Part shown: one piece after another, positions 51,303-59,616 of the stretch
Layout: every line of letters begins with the position of its first letter
Position numbering within the stretch: position 1 is the stretch's first letter
DNA from: Salinigranum marinum
Lineage (GTDB): Archaea; Halobacteriota; Halobacteria; Halobacteriales; Haloferacaceae
Direction of reading: 5' to 3'
Length of the DNA stretch: 64,000 nt
Assembly (NCBI RefSeq): GCF_024228675.1
Contig: NZ_CP100461.1
Span: 1 to 64,000 of the forward strand
Position numbers and translations under genes: made by a program
Notes under the pieces: generated by a model
What the model was told of the DNA's origin: nothing
What the model saw: only the letters and a program-made list of their open reading frames with translations
The model's database searches: none

Positions 51303-51658
51303 AACACAGTATCACTGCTGAAAGAGTATCAGTGTATCCGAAACCAGTGCTCCTCGGTGCCCGCCCGCGCGACTGCGGCGGGAGCCCGAACAGGGCCGTC
51401 CTCGACCGTCGCGCCAGCGACCCGTCGCCGGACAGCCACCGATCCGAGTTATATCAATAATAATATAGTTGAACGAACAGTCAGTCGTGGTTATCGGTGT
51501 ATATCCGCGATATGGGCGAGAATACACCGATTCGTGATGGTCGCTGGTCGCTGAAGATCGTATCAAATGAAGATAATTTGGGTCGGAGTTGGCACAGAGT
51601 CGACCCACATCTTGAAAAACGAATATGATTCACGCTCGCCAGGATCGACCGGACGACA
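51303..51658. other. Divergent intergenic region with inverted repeat
   Basis: This 356-base gap separates the lipoprotein and the spondin-like gene. The right two-thirds are A/T rich (TATATCAATAATAATATAG near 51451) with no convincing gene. It contains the perfect inverted repeat ATCGGTGTAT (51493-51502) / ATACACCGAT (51522-51531) with a 19-base spacer. Confidence 0.6.
51493..51531. promoter_or_regulatory. Inverted repeat, possible operator or hairpin
   Basis: Ten-base perfect arms 51493-51502 and 51522-51531. The spacing of two to three helical turns would suit a dimeric regulator; a hairpin RNA is the alternative. No named family. Confidence 0.35.
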
Positions 51659-52432
51659 ATGACAGACGACTCACAACTCCCGACCTCACGGAGACGCTTC
51701 CTCGCAGCCACCGGGACCGCCGTCGGCGGTCTCGCCCTCGGCGGCACGGCCCTCGCTCAGCAGGGGGGCGGCAGCCAGGCGAACGCCGCCCGGAGCTACC
51801 GCGTCACCGTCGCGAACCTCACACCGTCTCAGCCCTTCACGCCGCCGGCGGTCGCGGCCCACCAGGACAGCGTCGAGGTGTTCGCTGTCGGCGACGCGGC
51901 GAACACCCCGGTGCAGGAGCTCGCCGAGAACGGCAACCTCGCTCCGCTCGTCGACCTGGTCGAGAACACGAACGCGATCCGCGGCGCGGCCGTCGGCGAC
52001 ACGCCGCTCGTCCCGTCGAGCGACCCCGGCGGCACTGGCTTCCCGTACTTCGTCGAACTCCAACTCGCCGCGGACGCCAGCGCGACGGCACTCTCGTTCG
52101 TCTCGATGCTCATCGCGACCAACGACGGCTTCGTCGGCCTCGACACCGTCCCGCTCCCCACCCGGGTCAACATGTCGGTGACTTACTACGCCCAGGGGTA
52201 CGACGCCGGCACCGAACAGAACACGGAGGAGTTCGCCGACCTCGTCCCTGAGGCCCAAGAACTCACCGGCGAGGTCAGCCCGGACGTCGACGGGACGGCC
52301 GAGAGCAACCCCGAACTCGCGGAGGACGGCGTCATCACGCCCCATCCGGGGATCACCGGCACCGGCGACCTCCCGACGGAGTTCGACTGGGACGAACCGG
52401 CCGCGTCGGTCCAGGTCGAACGGATCAGCTGA
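51659..52432 (+). CDS. Tat-exported spondin-domain-like protein
   Basis: A 257-residue secreted protein. The twin-arginine signal SRRRFLAATG (about 10-19) is followed by a hydrophobic stretch and AQQ cleavage region. The mature part begins RSYRVTVANLTPSQPFTPPAVAAH, the hallmark of prokaryotic spondin_N-type domains, and continues GTGFPYFVELQLAAD and LSFVSMLIATNDGFVGLDT. Such proteins are predicted surface or matrix components. An A/T-rich promoter region lies upstream. Function is not established. Confidence 0.85.
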   Translation: MTDDSQLPTSRRRFLAATGTAVGGLALGGTALAQQGGGSQANAARSYRVTVANLTPSQPFTPPAVAAHQDSVEVFAVGDAANTPVQELAENGNLAPLVDLVENTNAIRGAAVGDTPLVPSSDPGGTGFPYFVELQLAADASATALSFVSMLIATNDGFVGLDTVPLPTRVNMSVTYYAQGYDAGTEQNTEEFADLVPEAQELTGEVSPDVDGTAESNPELAEDGVITPHPGITGTGDLPTEFDWDEPAASVQVERIS

Positions 52433-52481
52433 GCTGCGCTCCCAACCGGCTCTGCTGACCACCGTTCTCGACGCACCGAGA

Positions 52482-52490
52482 GAAAAAAGA
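52482..52490 (-). terminator. T-run terminator after the ribonucleotide reductase gene
   Basis: A run of six A on the plus strand (52483-52488) reads as T6 on the coding strand of the RNR gene, 50 bases after its stop codon. It would end the RNR transcript before the convergent spondin-like gene. Confidence 0.5.
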
Positions 52491-52537
52491 GCCAAAACCG
52501 CGATGTGGCGCGCGTTACGCGCCAGTTCGATCGACGC

Positions 52538-55500
52538 TCAGCACTCCGACCAGCCGCAGGACTCGCAGGTCTTGCAGCCTTCAGAGAAGTACAGCGTCAT
52601 GTTGCCGCACTCGGGGCACTCGGGGCTCTCGCCCGCGTCGAGTAAGTCCTGCGTGGCGTCCGCTCTCGCTCCCTCGTCGGCGTCGAGCGTCGGGGCGTCG
52701 CCACTCTGCTGGGCGACCGCCGCACCGCCGTCGGTCTCACCCGCACCGGCCTCACGCTCGCGCGCCTCGGCCTCGAGTTCGGAGAGGTTCTTCTGCTGCG
52801 GGTACTGCTTGTCGATCTCGCCGTCGAGGTAGCGCCGCATCGCCGTGCCGATGGCGTCGGGGATGGAGTTGATCTGCTCGCCCTTGTCCCAGGCCACCTT
52901 CGGAGAGCGGATCCCCTGGAGCTCGCTCGCGATCTCCTCGGGATCGACGCCCGAGCGCAGTGCCGTGGAGATGGTCTTGGCGAGCGCCTCGGTGAACGAG
53001 GCGGTGAACCCGCCCGAGTTACCGATGTTGGCGAACAGCTCGAACGGGTTCCCCTGGGCGTCCTCGTTGATGTTGACGTACAGCTTTCCGTAGCCCGTGT
53101 CGATGCGCTGGGTGACGCCGTGGAGGACGGCCGGCCGCGGCCGCTTCTTGCCGAGTTTCTGCCCGCCGCCGAGCAGCGCTTCGACGTCGGCTTCGAGTTG
53201 GGCGCGGACCTCCTCGCTGTCGAGGAAGCCCTCGATACCGCCGAACACCTCCTCGATCTGCCCGACGATGGTCTCGGCGGCCTCCTCGTCGTCGGCGAAC
53301 TCGGCGTTCTTCGCGCGCGTCGTCAGCACCTGCTTCGAGCGCGTTCCGTCGCGGTACACCGTTACACCCTTCCCGCCGTTGTCGTAGATGTACCGGTAGA
53401 CCTCGTCCATGTCCTCCCGGCTCGCGGAGTTCGGGAAGTTACAGGTCTTCGAGATGGCCGAGTCGACGCCCTCCTGGCAGGCACACTGGACCGCAGCGTG
53501 TTCTTTTCCACTCAGGTCGGCGGTGACGACGAACAGTTCGCCGATGGCCTTCGGGACGGCCGAAAGCCCCTCGACGCCGTCGAACTCGTTGTTCTGCATC
53601 TGCTCGACGGCCTCGGACTTGACGGCTTCGACGTCGATGTCGTTCGCCTCCAGGACACGCAGGAAGTAGTCGTCGAACTCGACGAGCATCTCGTCGCCCT
53701 GGACGTCGTCGGAGACGTTCTTGAAGTACGCGACGGAGAAGATCGGCTCACAGCCACCCGAGGTGTTGCCGATCATCGAGGTGGTTCCCGTCGGAGCGAT
53801 GGTCGTCGTGTTGTGGTTGCGGACGGGGAAGCCGTCGGCCCACTCCTCGGCCGAGAGACCGGTGTGGTGCTCGAACCACTCGCGGTATTCGAGCGGGTCG
53901 GCGTACTTCGAGTCGTCCCAGTCGGCGAAGTTACCGCGCTCCTGTGCGAGTTCGTGCGACGCCCACTTCGACTCGTGGTTGATGTGTTTCATCAACTGGC
54001 GGGCGACCTCGTTCCCCTCCTCGGAGCCGTAGCGGACACCGAGCTGGAGGTACAGCTGGGCCAAGCCCATGACGCCGAGCCCGATCTTCCGCATCTCGCG
54101 GACCTTCTTTTCGATCTTCTCGACGGGGAAGTCCGACATCGTGACGACGTTCTCCAAAAAGCGCGTCCCGAGGTCGATGCGCGTGTCGAACTCTTCCATG
54201 TCGATGGCTTCCTGGAGGAAGGCGTCGACTGCTTCGTCGAGCGAGTCGTACTCGTCGGCGTGTTCGTCGGACCAGACGCGCCAGTCCGGCGCGTCGAGGT
54301 CGGCGACGGTCGAGAGGTTGATGTGACCGAGGTTGCACGCCTCGTACTCCTCGAGCGGCTGTTCGCCGCAGTTGTGGACGACGAGACCGTTCGCGACGAA
54401 CGAGTGCGTGTCGGGTTCGGTCAGGTCGTACACCGGTTCGTGACCGTCTGCCTCGACCGATTCGACTGTCGCTTCGAACCGCTCGGCGTACGGTCCACGG
54501 TCGTATGCGTCGAGACGCTCCGCGAGTGCGGCGTTTTTCCGCTCGTGGAGGAAGCCGACCTCCTCGTCGAATCGGACGAGATTGTCCTTTCCGATGATGA
54601 GTTCGTGCTGTGCAGCGGTCTCGTACGCCCTCGTTCCGCCGCGTCCGTCGGGAAGTTCTTTTTCACCTGCCTTCCGGCGGTTCTCGTGCAGTTTGCTCGC
54701 GATACCGAAGTTGAGCAGGAGTTGCTGGACCTGCCGCAGAAGGTCGGTGTGGTTGCTGGAGAGTCGGACAGAGACGCCTTTTTCGACGTTCCCCTGGACA
54801 CTCCCGTCCGCGGAGAACAGCGCTCGGAGGAAGCCACGGGCCATCTCTTCGCTCCCCTGCATGACGGCGTCCGGCACCTGATGTTTCTGCTTCACGAGCC
54901 CGGCACTGTCGGCGTACTCGTACAGTCTGGCCGAACGGATTCGCTGTTCGACCGCCTGGGAACCACGGTAGTCGTTGCCGCGGTCGATGGTGCTCACGCC
55001 GACATCGTAGTTTGCGTTGCCGACCGGCTCCCGAACGACCGCGTTCACATCGTCGGCAAACGACTCCGAGAGGGTCGAATCGTCGTCATAGAAGTTCAGG
55101 ACTGCTCGTTCTTCGCCGTGTTTGAGATGACCGTCGCCGACGACCCATCCAAGGACACGGCCCTCCTCGGCGCTTCCATGCCGTCCGAACGCACCCTTCC
55201 GGTTCTGGATGTGGACGGTGTCGCCCGCCGAAAGGTCCTGCGCCTCGACCCAGCCATCGTTGGTCATCACCTGATGATCGGCCGTGAGGCGGAGTTCGTA
55301 CCCTTCCTCGGTTGTGAGCTTGTAGACGTCCTTCTCGCCGGTCTTGTAGACGCTACTTGCTTCTTTGACCAGGTCCTGGCTCAGCCGGCCGTCGACGACG
55401 ACGTCCCGCGCGACGCCCTGTTCGTACAGCTCGTCGGCTCGTGCCAGCCCGCTTTGGGTGCTGACGAGCGTGTCGCCCGTCACACACGGGTTGGTCGCGA

Positions 55501-58180
55501 GGATGCGGTGGTCCGGATGTTTCTCGACGTCGAACGAGTGCTGTTTGTTCACTCGTTCGAGGTAGATGACGCCCGGTTCGCCGTTCTCGTAGGCGCCGTC
55601 GACCATGTGTTCCCAGAGGTCTGCGGCGGGAATGGAGAGCACCTCGCCGACCTCGACGTGGTCGCCGAGACCGAACATCTCGTACAGTTCCTTGGTCTCG
55701 GGCGTCGCGACGTGTGGCTCCTCGGTGCGGGGGTTGGTGAAGACGAACTCCTCGTCGTTCTCCAGCGCCGTCATGAAGTCGTCCGTCACCCCCACCGAGA
55801 TGTTGAAGTTCGAGAGGTGGCCCTCGACGGCGTTGCGGAGGTGCTTCGGGACGCGACCCTCCTCGTCGATCAGCTCGCGCGCTTCTTCGAGCGCGTCGGC
55901 GAACGAGGTGTGCGTGAAGTCGTCGGGATCGTTCAGTCTGAGCGAGTGCGCGAGCGAGACGTCCTTGTTCTTCGCGTGGATGAACTGGATGACGTCGGGG
56001 TGAGAGACGCGCATGACGCCCATCTGGGCACCGCGGCGGGCCCCACCCTGTGCGATCGTCTCACACATCTGATCGTACGTGCGCATGAAAGTAATTGGAC
56101 CAGATGCGATGCCACCGGTAGAGCCGACGGCGTCGCCGTACGGCCGGAGCCGCCAGAAGGCGTAGCCCATGCCGCCGCCGCTATTGTGCGAAACGACGGA
56201 GTTCGCGACGTATTCGTGGTTGTCCGCGACAGTGACGTCGTAGACCGTCTCCGGCTCGCACTGTTCAACAGTTTCTACCTGCTGTTCCCAGACCGAGTCT
56301 CCACTCACCGTTCCACACTGCGTTGGACCGGGTGGGGATTCGGCGATCGACGCGGACATCTCCTCCGCGCGCGTATCAACATACCCAATGCAGTCGGCGA
56401 ACCGCTCCAGACCGACCGCGTCGGTCGGAGCGACGGTGAAGTAGTCACGCTCCTCGTTCTCCCACTCCCACTTCGTCACCGGCATCCCGACGCCGAGCAT
56501 GAGCTGGAGCGTCTCGTCGATGAGGCGCTCGGACGAACTGTAGAGACGCGGATATCGGCCCTTCGTCAGCGTTCCGTCGGTCGAGAAGAGACCGCGGAGG
56601 AACGCGTGGATCTGGTCGTGGCCGGCGCGCCAGATCGGGTCCGGAACGCGTGCCTCGGCCGACGAGGGCTTCGCGTCTCCGAAGTTCGAGAGCCACCAGC
56701 GTTTGATCTCATGGCTGTGAATGACCGCTTCGTAACATCCCTCGGACCAGGTGTAGTCGATTCCGGTGTCGAAGAGGTCCCGCGAGAGCGTATCGAGGTG
56801 ATTGAGGACGTCATCGCGGTTGATGTGGAATCGAATCCCATCCTGATGGACGGATCCATCACCGACCCAGATTCCGACGAGTTCGGCGAGGTCTGCGGTG
56901 AGCGTCGACGGTTGCGAGACCGTCTTCACGGGTTCACCGTTCGACTCCAGCCCCTGTGCAGCGCGGTACTGCTGAATCGTCGCGGTGTGGACGCCGACCG
57001 CCGAGGCGATCTCCGAGTCCGTGTGTCCCTCCTCGTGGAGGCTCGCAAACGTGTTCTCGTCGAATTCGACACCGGGTTTGCGGCCGCCAGTTCCGTTCGG
57101 TGGGAGATCGAGTTCGTTGGCTCGTCGTCGCTGGACCGTCGATGGCGAACAGTCGAGCAGTTCCGCGATCTCGTAGTCCGAACGATTCTCTGCGTGAAGC
57201 TCGGCGATCGCCTTGTTCGATACGACACGGGTTTGGGCCCACTGGCCGCCACGTGCGGTCGAGGTGAGCTGGACGGCCTGCCCGTTGTCCGGAAGCCAGC
57301 CAAGCCTGATCGAAAGAGTGTCTCCCGATTCGATGTCATCGATTTCGGTCCACTCGCCGTTCACCAGCAGGCGGTGATTCGGCGTGCCCCGAACGGAGAT
57401 CCCACCCTCGGTGACGACCCGCTTCGTGGGGGCGTCGTCGTACGCGTGGATCTCGTCGACGTTCCGCGTTCGATACTCGCCTCCGTCACGCTGGACGATC
57501 GTATCGCCAGGCTCGACCTCGGCAATCGAGACGACACCCTTCCCTTCGACAGCGACGCGCGCGGTGTCGGTAAGACACTGAAAGACCTCCGCGGCTTCCT
57601 TCGCAGTCTGGTGGATGTCGGTGATGTCGTCGTCCGGCGAGTCGACGAAACACGCGCTCAACTGTTGAAGCTCGTCGCCCGCGTTCATCAGCGTCGGCGA
57701 GTTCGGCATGAACGACAGCGACTCCATCTGCTCCTGGAACGCCTCGCGGTAGTCGACCACGGTCTCCCTGATCTCCTCGGGGAGTTCGGGGACGACGGTG
57801 TCGTAGGCGAACTTGTTGACGTTGTGCGCCGACAGCGTGGTGGTGACGTCGTCGTCGGCGGTCGTCCCCACGCCGAACACCTCCGCGGCGAGTTCGTCGC
57901 GTCGCGGGTGGCCCGGCTTCAACTGGTCCGGGCCGACCTCGACGGTGAGTCCCCGCTGGTCGGCCTCGTACACCGCCTCGGCGAGTGCGATGTTCTTCGC
58001 GACGCGCGCGAACAGTTCCTCCTGGCTCTCCGTGACGTTCCCATCGGCGTCCTTCCGGAGGTAGCGCGCGGGGAGGATGTTGTTGTACGCGTTGGCCGTC
58101 AGCCGCTCTTCGAGCGTCTCGCCGTCGGTTCGTTTGATCGGTCGGACGAGTTCGTCCGCGCCGATGTCCGCGTTGCTCAT
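52538..58180 (-). CDS. nrdJ: Class II (B12-dependent) ribonucleotide reductase with two inteins
   Basis: A 1880-residue precursor; after removal of 465- and 372-residue inteins the mature enzyme is about 1043 residues. It reduces ribonucleotides to deoxyribonucleotides with adenosylcobalamin. Extein landmarks are SFMPNSPTLMNAG, the active-site Cys of LSACFVDSP, FQ/SGGGMGYAFWRLRP, the radical and catalytic region ATNP/CGEQPLEEYEACNLGHINLS, APTGTTSMIGNTSGGCEPIF, and a C-terminal Cys-rich zinc-ribbon tail (CPECGN...CKTCESCGWSEC). The exteins join without loss. ATG 58180 is preferred (MSNADIG), with 58204 an alternative. The gene stands alone. Confidence 0.96.
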   Translation of the reverse strand: MSNADIGADELVRPIKRTDGETLEERLTANAYNNILPARYLRKDADGNVTESQEELFARVAKNIALAEAVYEADQRGLTVEVGPDQLKPGHPRRDELAAEVFGVGTTADDDVTTTLSAHNVNKFAYDTVVPELPEEIRETVVDYREAFQEQMESLSFMPNSPTLMNAGDELQQLSACFVDSPDDDITDIHQTAKEAAEVFQCLTDTARVAVEGKGVVSIAEVEPGDTIVQRDGGEYRTRNVDEIHAYDDAPTKRVVTEGGISVRGTPNHRLLVNGEWTEIDDIESGDTLSIRLGWLPDNGQAVQLTSTARGGQWAQTRVVSNKAIAELHAENRSDYEIAELLDCSPSTVQRRRANELDLPPNGTGGRKPGVEFDENTFASLHEEGHTDSEIASAVGVHTATIQQYRAAQGLESNGEPVKTVSQPSTLTADLAELVGIWVGDGSVHQDGIRFHINRDDVLNHLDTLSRDLFDTGIDYTWSEGCYEAVIHSHEIKRWWLSNFGDAKPSSAEARVPDPIWRAGHDQIHAFLRGLFSTDGTLTKGRYPRLYSSSERLIDETLQLMLGVGMPVTKWEWENEERDYFTVAPTDAVGLERFADCIGYVDTRAEEMSASIAESPPGPTQCGTVSGDSVWEQQVETVEQCEPETVYDVTVADNHEYVANSVVSHNSGGGMGYAFWRLRPYGDAVGSTGGIASGPITFMRTYDQMCETIAQGGARRGAQMGVMRVSHPDVIQFIHAKNKDVSLAHSLRLNDPDDFTHTSFADALEEARELIDEEGRVPKHLRNAVEGHLSNFNISVGVTDDFMTALENDEEFVFTNPRTEEPHVATPETKELYEMFGLGDHVEVGEVLSIPAADLWEHMVDGAYENGEPGVIYLERVNKQHSFDVEKHPDHRILATNPCVTGDTLVSTQSGLARADELYEQGVARDVVVDGRLSQDLVKEASSVYKTGEKDVYKLTTEEGYELRLTADHQVMTNDGWVEAQDLSAGDTVHIQNRKGAFGRHGSAEEGRVLGWVVGDGHLKHGEERAVLNFYDDDSTLSESFADDVNAVVREPVGNANYDVGVSTIDRGNDYRGSQAVEQRIRSARLYEYADSAGLVKQKHQVPDAVMQGSEEMARGFLRALFSADGSVQGNVEKGVSVRLSSNHTDLLRQVQQLLLNFGIASKLHENRRKAGEKELPDGRGGTRAYETAAQHELIIGKDNLVRFDEEVGFLHERKNAALAERLDAYDRGPYAERFEATVESVEADGHEPVYDLTEPDTHSFVANGLVVHNCGEQPLEEYEACNLGHINLSTVADLDAPDWRVWSDEHADEYDSLDEAVDAFLQEAIDMEEFDTRIDLGTRFLENVVTMSDFPVEKIEKKVREMRKIGLGVMGLAQLYLQLGVRYGSEEGNEVARQLMKHINHESKWASHELAQERGNFADWDDSKYADPLEYREWFEHHTGLSAEEWADGFPVRNHNTTTIAPTGTTSMIGNTSGGCEPIFSVAYFKNVSDDVQGDEMLVEFDDYFLRVLEANDIDVEAVKSEAVEQMQNNEFDGVEGLSAVPKAIGELFVVTADLSGKEHAAVQCACQEGVDSAISKTCNFPNSASREDMDEVYRYIYDNGGKGVTVYRDGTRSKQVLTTRAKNAEFADDEEAAETIVGQIEEVFGGIEGFLDSEEVRAQLEADVEALLGGGQKLGKKRPRPAVLHGVTQRIDTGYGKLYVNINEDAQGNPFELFANIGNSGGFTASFTEALAKTISTALRSGVDPEEIASELQGIRSPKVAWDKGEQINSIPDAIGTAMRRYLDGEIDKQYPQQKNLSELEAEAREREAGAGETDGGAAVAQQSGDAPTLDADEGARADATQDLLDAGESPECPECGNMTLYFSEGCKTCESCGWSEC
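54371..55486 (-). other. Intein 2 (372 residues, LAGLIDADG type) at ATNP/CGEQ
   Basis: The intein starts with Cys (CVTGDTLV) after ATNP and ends LVVHN before Cys (CGEQPLEEY). Block B reads LTADHQVMT (about 67-75). The homing endonuclease motifs are VLGWVVGDG (about 111-119) and LRALFSADG (about 220-228), so it may be active. It sits at the catalytic NPCGEQ segment, a known hot spot for RNR inteins, where the mature protein has CGEQPL directly after ATNP. Confidence 0.93.
56183..57577 (-). other. Intein 1 (465 residues) with two HTH modules at FQ/SGGGM
   Basis: The intein starts with Cys (CLTDTARVAVEG) after AEVFQ and ends SVVSHN before Ser (SGGGMGYAF). Block B is GTPNHRLLV (about 64-72). LAGLIDADG motifs are LVGIWVGDG (about 233-241) and LRGLFSTDG (about 329-337). 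Between block B and the endonuclease lie two helix-turn-helix-like segments (about 120-158 with YEIAELLDCSPSTVQRRR, and about 171-208 with SEIASAVGVHTATIQQYR), an extra DNA-recognition arm not present in intein 2. Confidence 0.93.
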
Positions 58181-58788
58181 CTCACTGTCCCTCCTGCCCG
58201 GCATCCCCCTGCCGGATCTGTTGTGGTGACTGGATTCCGCTCATTCGTGACGATGTTTGTGTGGGCGACTGCTGCGGTTAACTCTTGGGTTAACTCTCGG
58301 GACTCGTGGCCCGTGGGTCCCGTTCCTATCGAGTTTTTGGTTGTTCGAATGCGATCGTGTCCCGCTCGCACTACCGGTACACTACTCCCGTGGGTGCGCG
58401 ACCGACTTAACGGATGCTAAACCGGAGTGAAAGTGGTCCCGCTGTCGACGAATTCGACAGACACGGCCCGCGTGTCCAGTGGAACGAATGGGGGGTTCGA
58501 ACCGCTCGCGAACTCGGAGTATTCACCCCTTACTCGGCGATTCCATGGACGCCCACGCGGCTCGTCACCGTCGTATTACACCAGAATTACCTGAAAGAGT
58601 ACACATTTTCGTCGGTGGCAGTTGCTCGTCGTCGATCCGGGGTCGTCCAGGCCGCTGGACCGCCGGTCGCGGCCGACGTCGGTCCAGCGGTGTATCGACC
58701 GCCGATCACCGGCGACCACTGATCGCCAATCGCCGCCGACCGACCGCCGACCGTCACGCACATGCCAGGACAGTCCTTGGTCTCGCGT
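58181..58788. other. Long intergenic region between RNR and membrane protein genes
   Basis: This 608-base gap holds no gene that I can support; the frames that are open in it lack family features. It contains the RNR leader with a tandem repeat (58276-58300), an A/T-richer patch around 58570-58615, and a low-complexity Cys/Gly/Arg-coding-like stretch of repeated CCGCCGACCG units near 58640-58750. Confidence 0.5.
58276..58300. repeat. Tandem repeat GGTTAACTCTYGG upstream of RNR
   Basis: GGTTAACTCTTGG (58276-58288) is followed at once by GGTTAACTCTCGG (58288-58300), one shared base. The unit contains the palindrome GTTAAC. It lies about 100 bases before the RNR start and may be a regulator site for nucleotide or B12 control; the binder is unknown. 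Confidence 0.45.
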
Positions 58789-59262
58789 ATGGATCCCGTT
58801 CCGCTCGTGACGACGCTTTCGGTCCCGCTTCGGTTCGTCCTCGGCGCCGTCGCCGCCGTCGTCGCCACGCTCGTGATGGACGTCGTGATGGGCCGCCTCC
58901 CGGAGGGCGAGACGCCGCCGTTCGTCGCCTCGGGCGTCCTCACCGAGACGCCGCCCGACACCGCACCGCCACGGCTCGCCAGCGTCGTTCATTACATGGC
59001 GGGCGGGCTCACCGGTCCCCTGTTCGTCTGGTTCCTCCTCGCGAGCGAGGGGGTCCTCGGCGGCTCGTCGCTGCTGTCGACCGCCCTCGCCGGCGTCGTC
59101 CTCTACGTCCTGATGGTGGGCTTCTTCGTCGTGATCGTCCTCCCCCGTTCGCAGGTGGCCGCCCAACGTCTCGGGGCGATCCGGCGCGACTGGGCGGTGT
59201 CGGCCGCGGCGTACCTCCTCGTACTCGTCCCGATCGTCGCGGTCGGATCGACCGTCGTCTGA
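58789..59262 (+). CDS. Four-helix membrane protein, unknown
   Basis: A 157-residue integral membrane protein with four predicted helices and short loops, with a conserved-looking segment MDVVMGRLPEGETPPFVASGVL in the first third. No catalytic motif. ATG 58789 (MDPVPLV) is favoured over an ATG 27 bases upstream. It is followed after 53 bases by another small membrane protein on the same strand. Confidence 0.72.
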   Translation: MDPVPLVTTLSVPLRFVLGAVAAVVATLVMDVVMGRLPEGETPPFVASGVLTETPPDTAPPRLASVVHYMAGGLTGPLFVWFLLASEGVLGGSSLLSTALAGVVLYVLMVGFFVVIVLPRSQVAAQRLGAIRRDWAVSAAAYLLVLVPIVAVGSTVV

Positions 59263-59315
59263 GACCCGAGACGACACGCCCCCAAGCTTATGCCGTCCCT
59301 GCGGCTGATGGGCGT

Positions 59316-59519
59316 ATGAACGTCGTCGCGACCGTGCTCCAGTCCGGTCTCGGTCCCGAAAACCCGCTCGTCCAGTTGCTCGGACTCGTCGTCGCCATCG
59401 GGCTCGTCATCGTCGTCGGCCGGGTCGTCCTCAAAGTGGCATGGCGGCTCGTGACGATCGCCGCGGTGATCATCGGACTGGTCCTGCTGGCGTCGATGTT
59501 CCTGCCCGGACTGCTCTAA
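59316..59519 (+). CDS. Small 67-residue membrane protein
   Basis: Sixty-seven residues with two predicted helices (about 19-40 and 46-64). A TATA-like CTTATG at about 59287 fits a leaderless ATG at 59316. Its stop codon lies at the foot of a strong terminator hairpin. Function unknown. Confidence 0.68.
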   Translation: MNVVATVLQSGLGPENPLVQLLGLVVAIGLVIVVGRVVLKVAWRLVTIAAVIIGLVLLASMFLPGLL

Positions 59520-59549
59520 CAGCCTCGGGCCACCGGGCCCGAGGCTGTT
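59518..59549. terminator. Bidirectional terminator hairpin
   Basis: A perfect 14-bp stem (AACAGCCTCGGGCC, 59518-59531, against 59536-59549) with a 4-base loop lies between the converging small membrane protein gene and trpG. It could end transcription from both sides, though no T-run follows, so it may instead act as a 3'-end stabiliser. Confidence 0.5.
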
Positions 59550-59616
59550 CACTCTCGCTCTGGCGTCGCGCCGACGGGACCGAACCGGCGGCGATTCGGT
59601 GACACCCAGTAACCGA

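Noticed and set aside
53120-58420. Very long open frame on the strand opposite the RNR
   Set aside because: It is a shadow of the RNR gene caused by high GC codon use; all recognisable motifs and both inteins read on the minus strand.
58490-58510. GGTTCGAACC resembling a tRNA T-loop
   Set aside because: Flanking bases do not form a T-stem or acceptor stem on either strand, and no anticodon arm could be found.
58414-58722. Open frame of 102 residues between the RNR and membrane protein genes
   Set aside because: The translated sequence lacks any family feature or consistent acidic composition, has no promoter at the right distance and overlaps low-complexity repeats.
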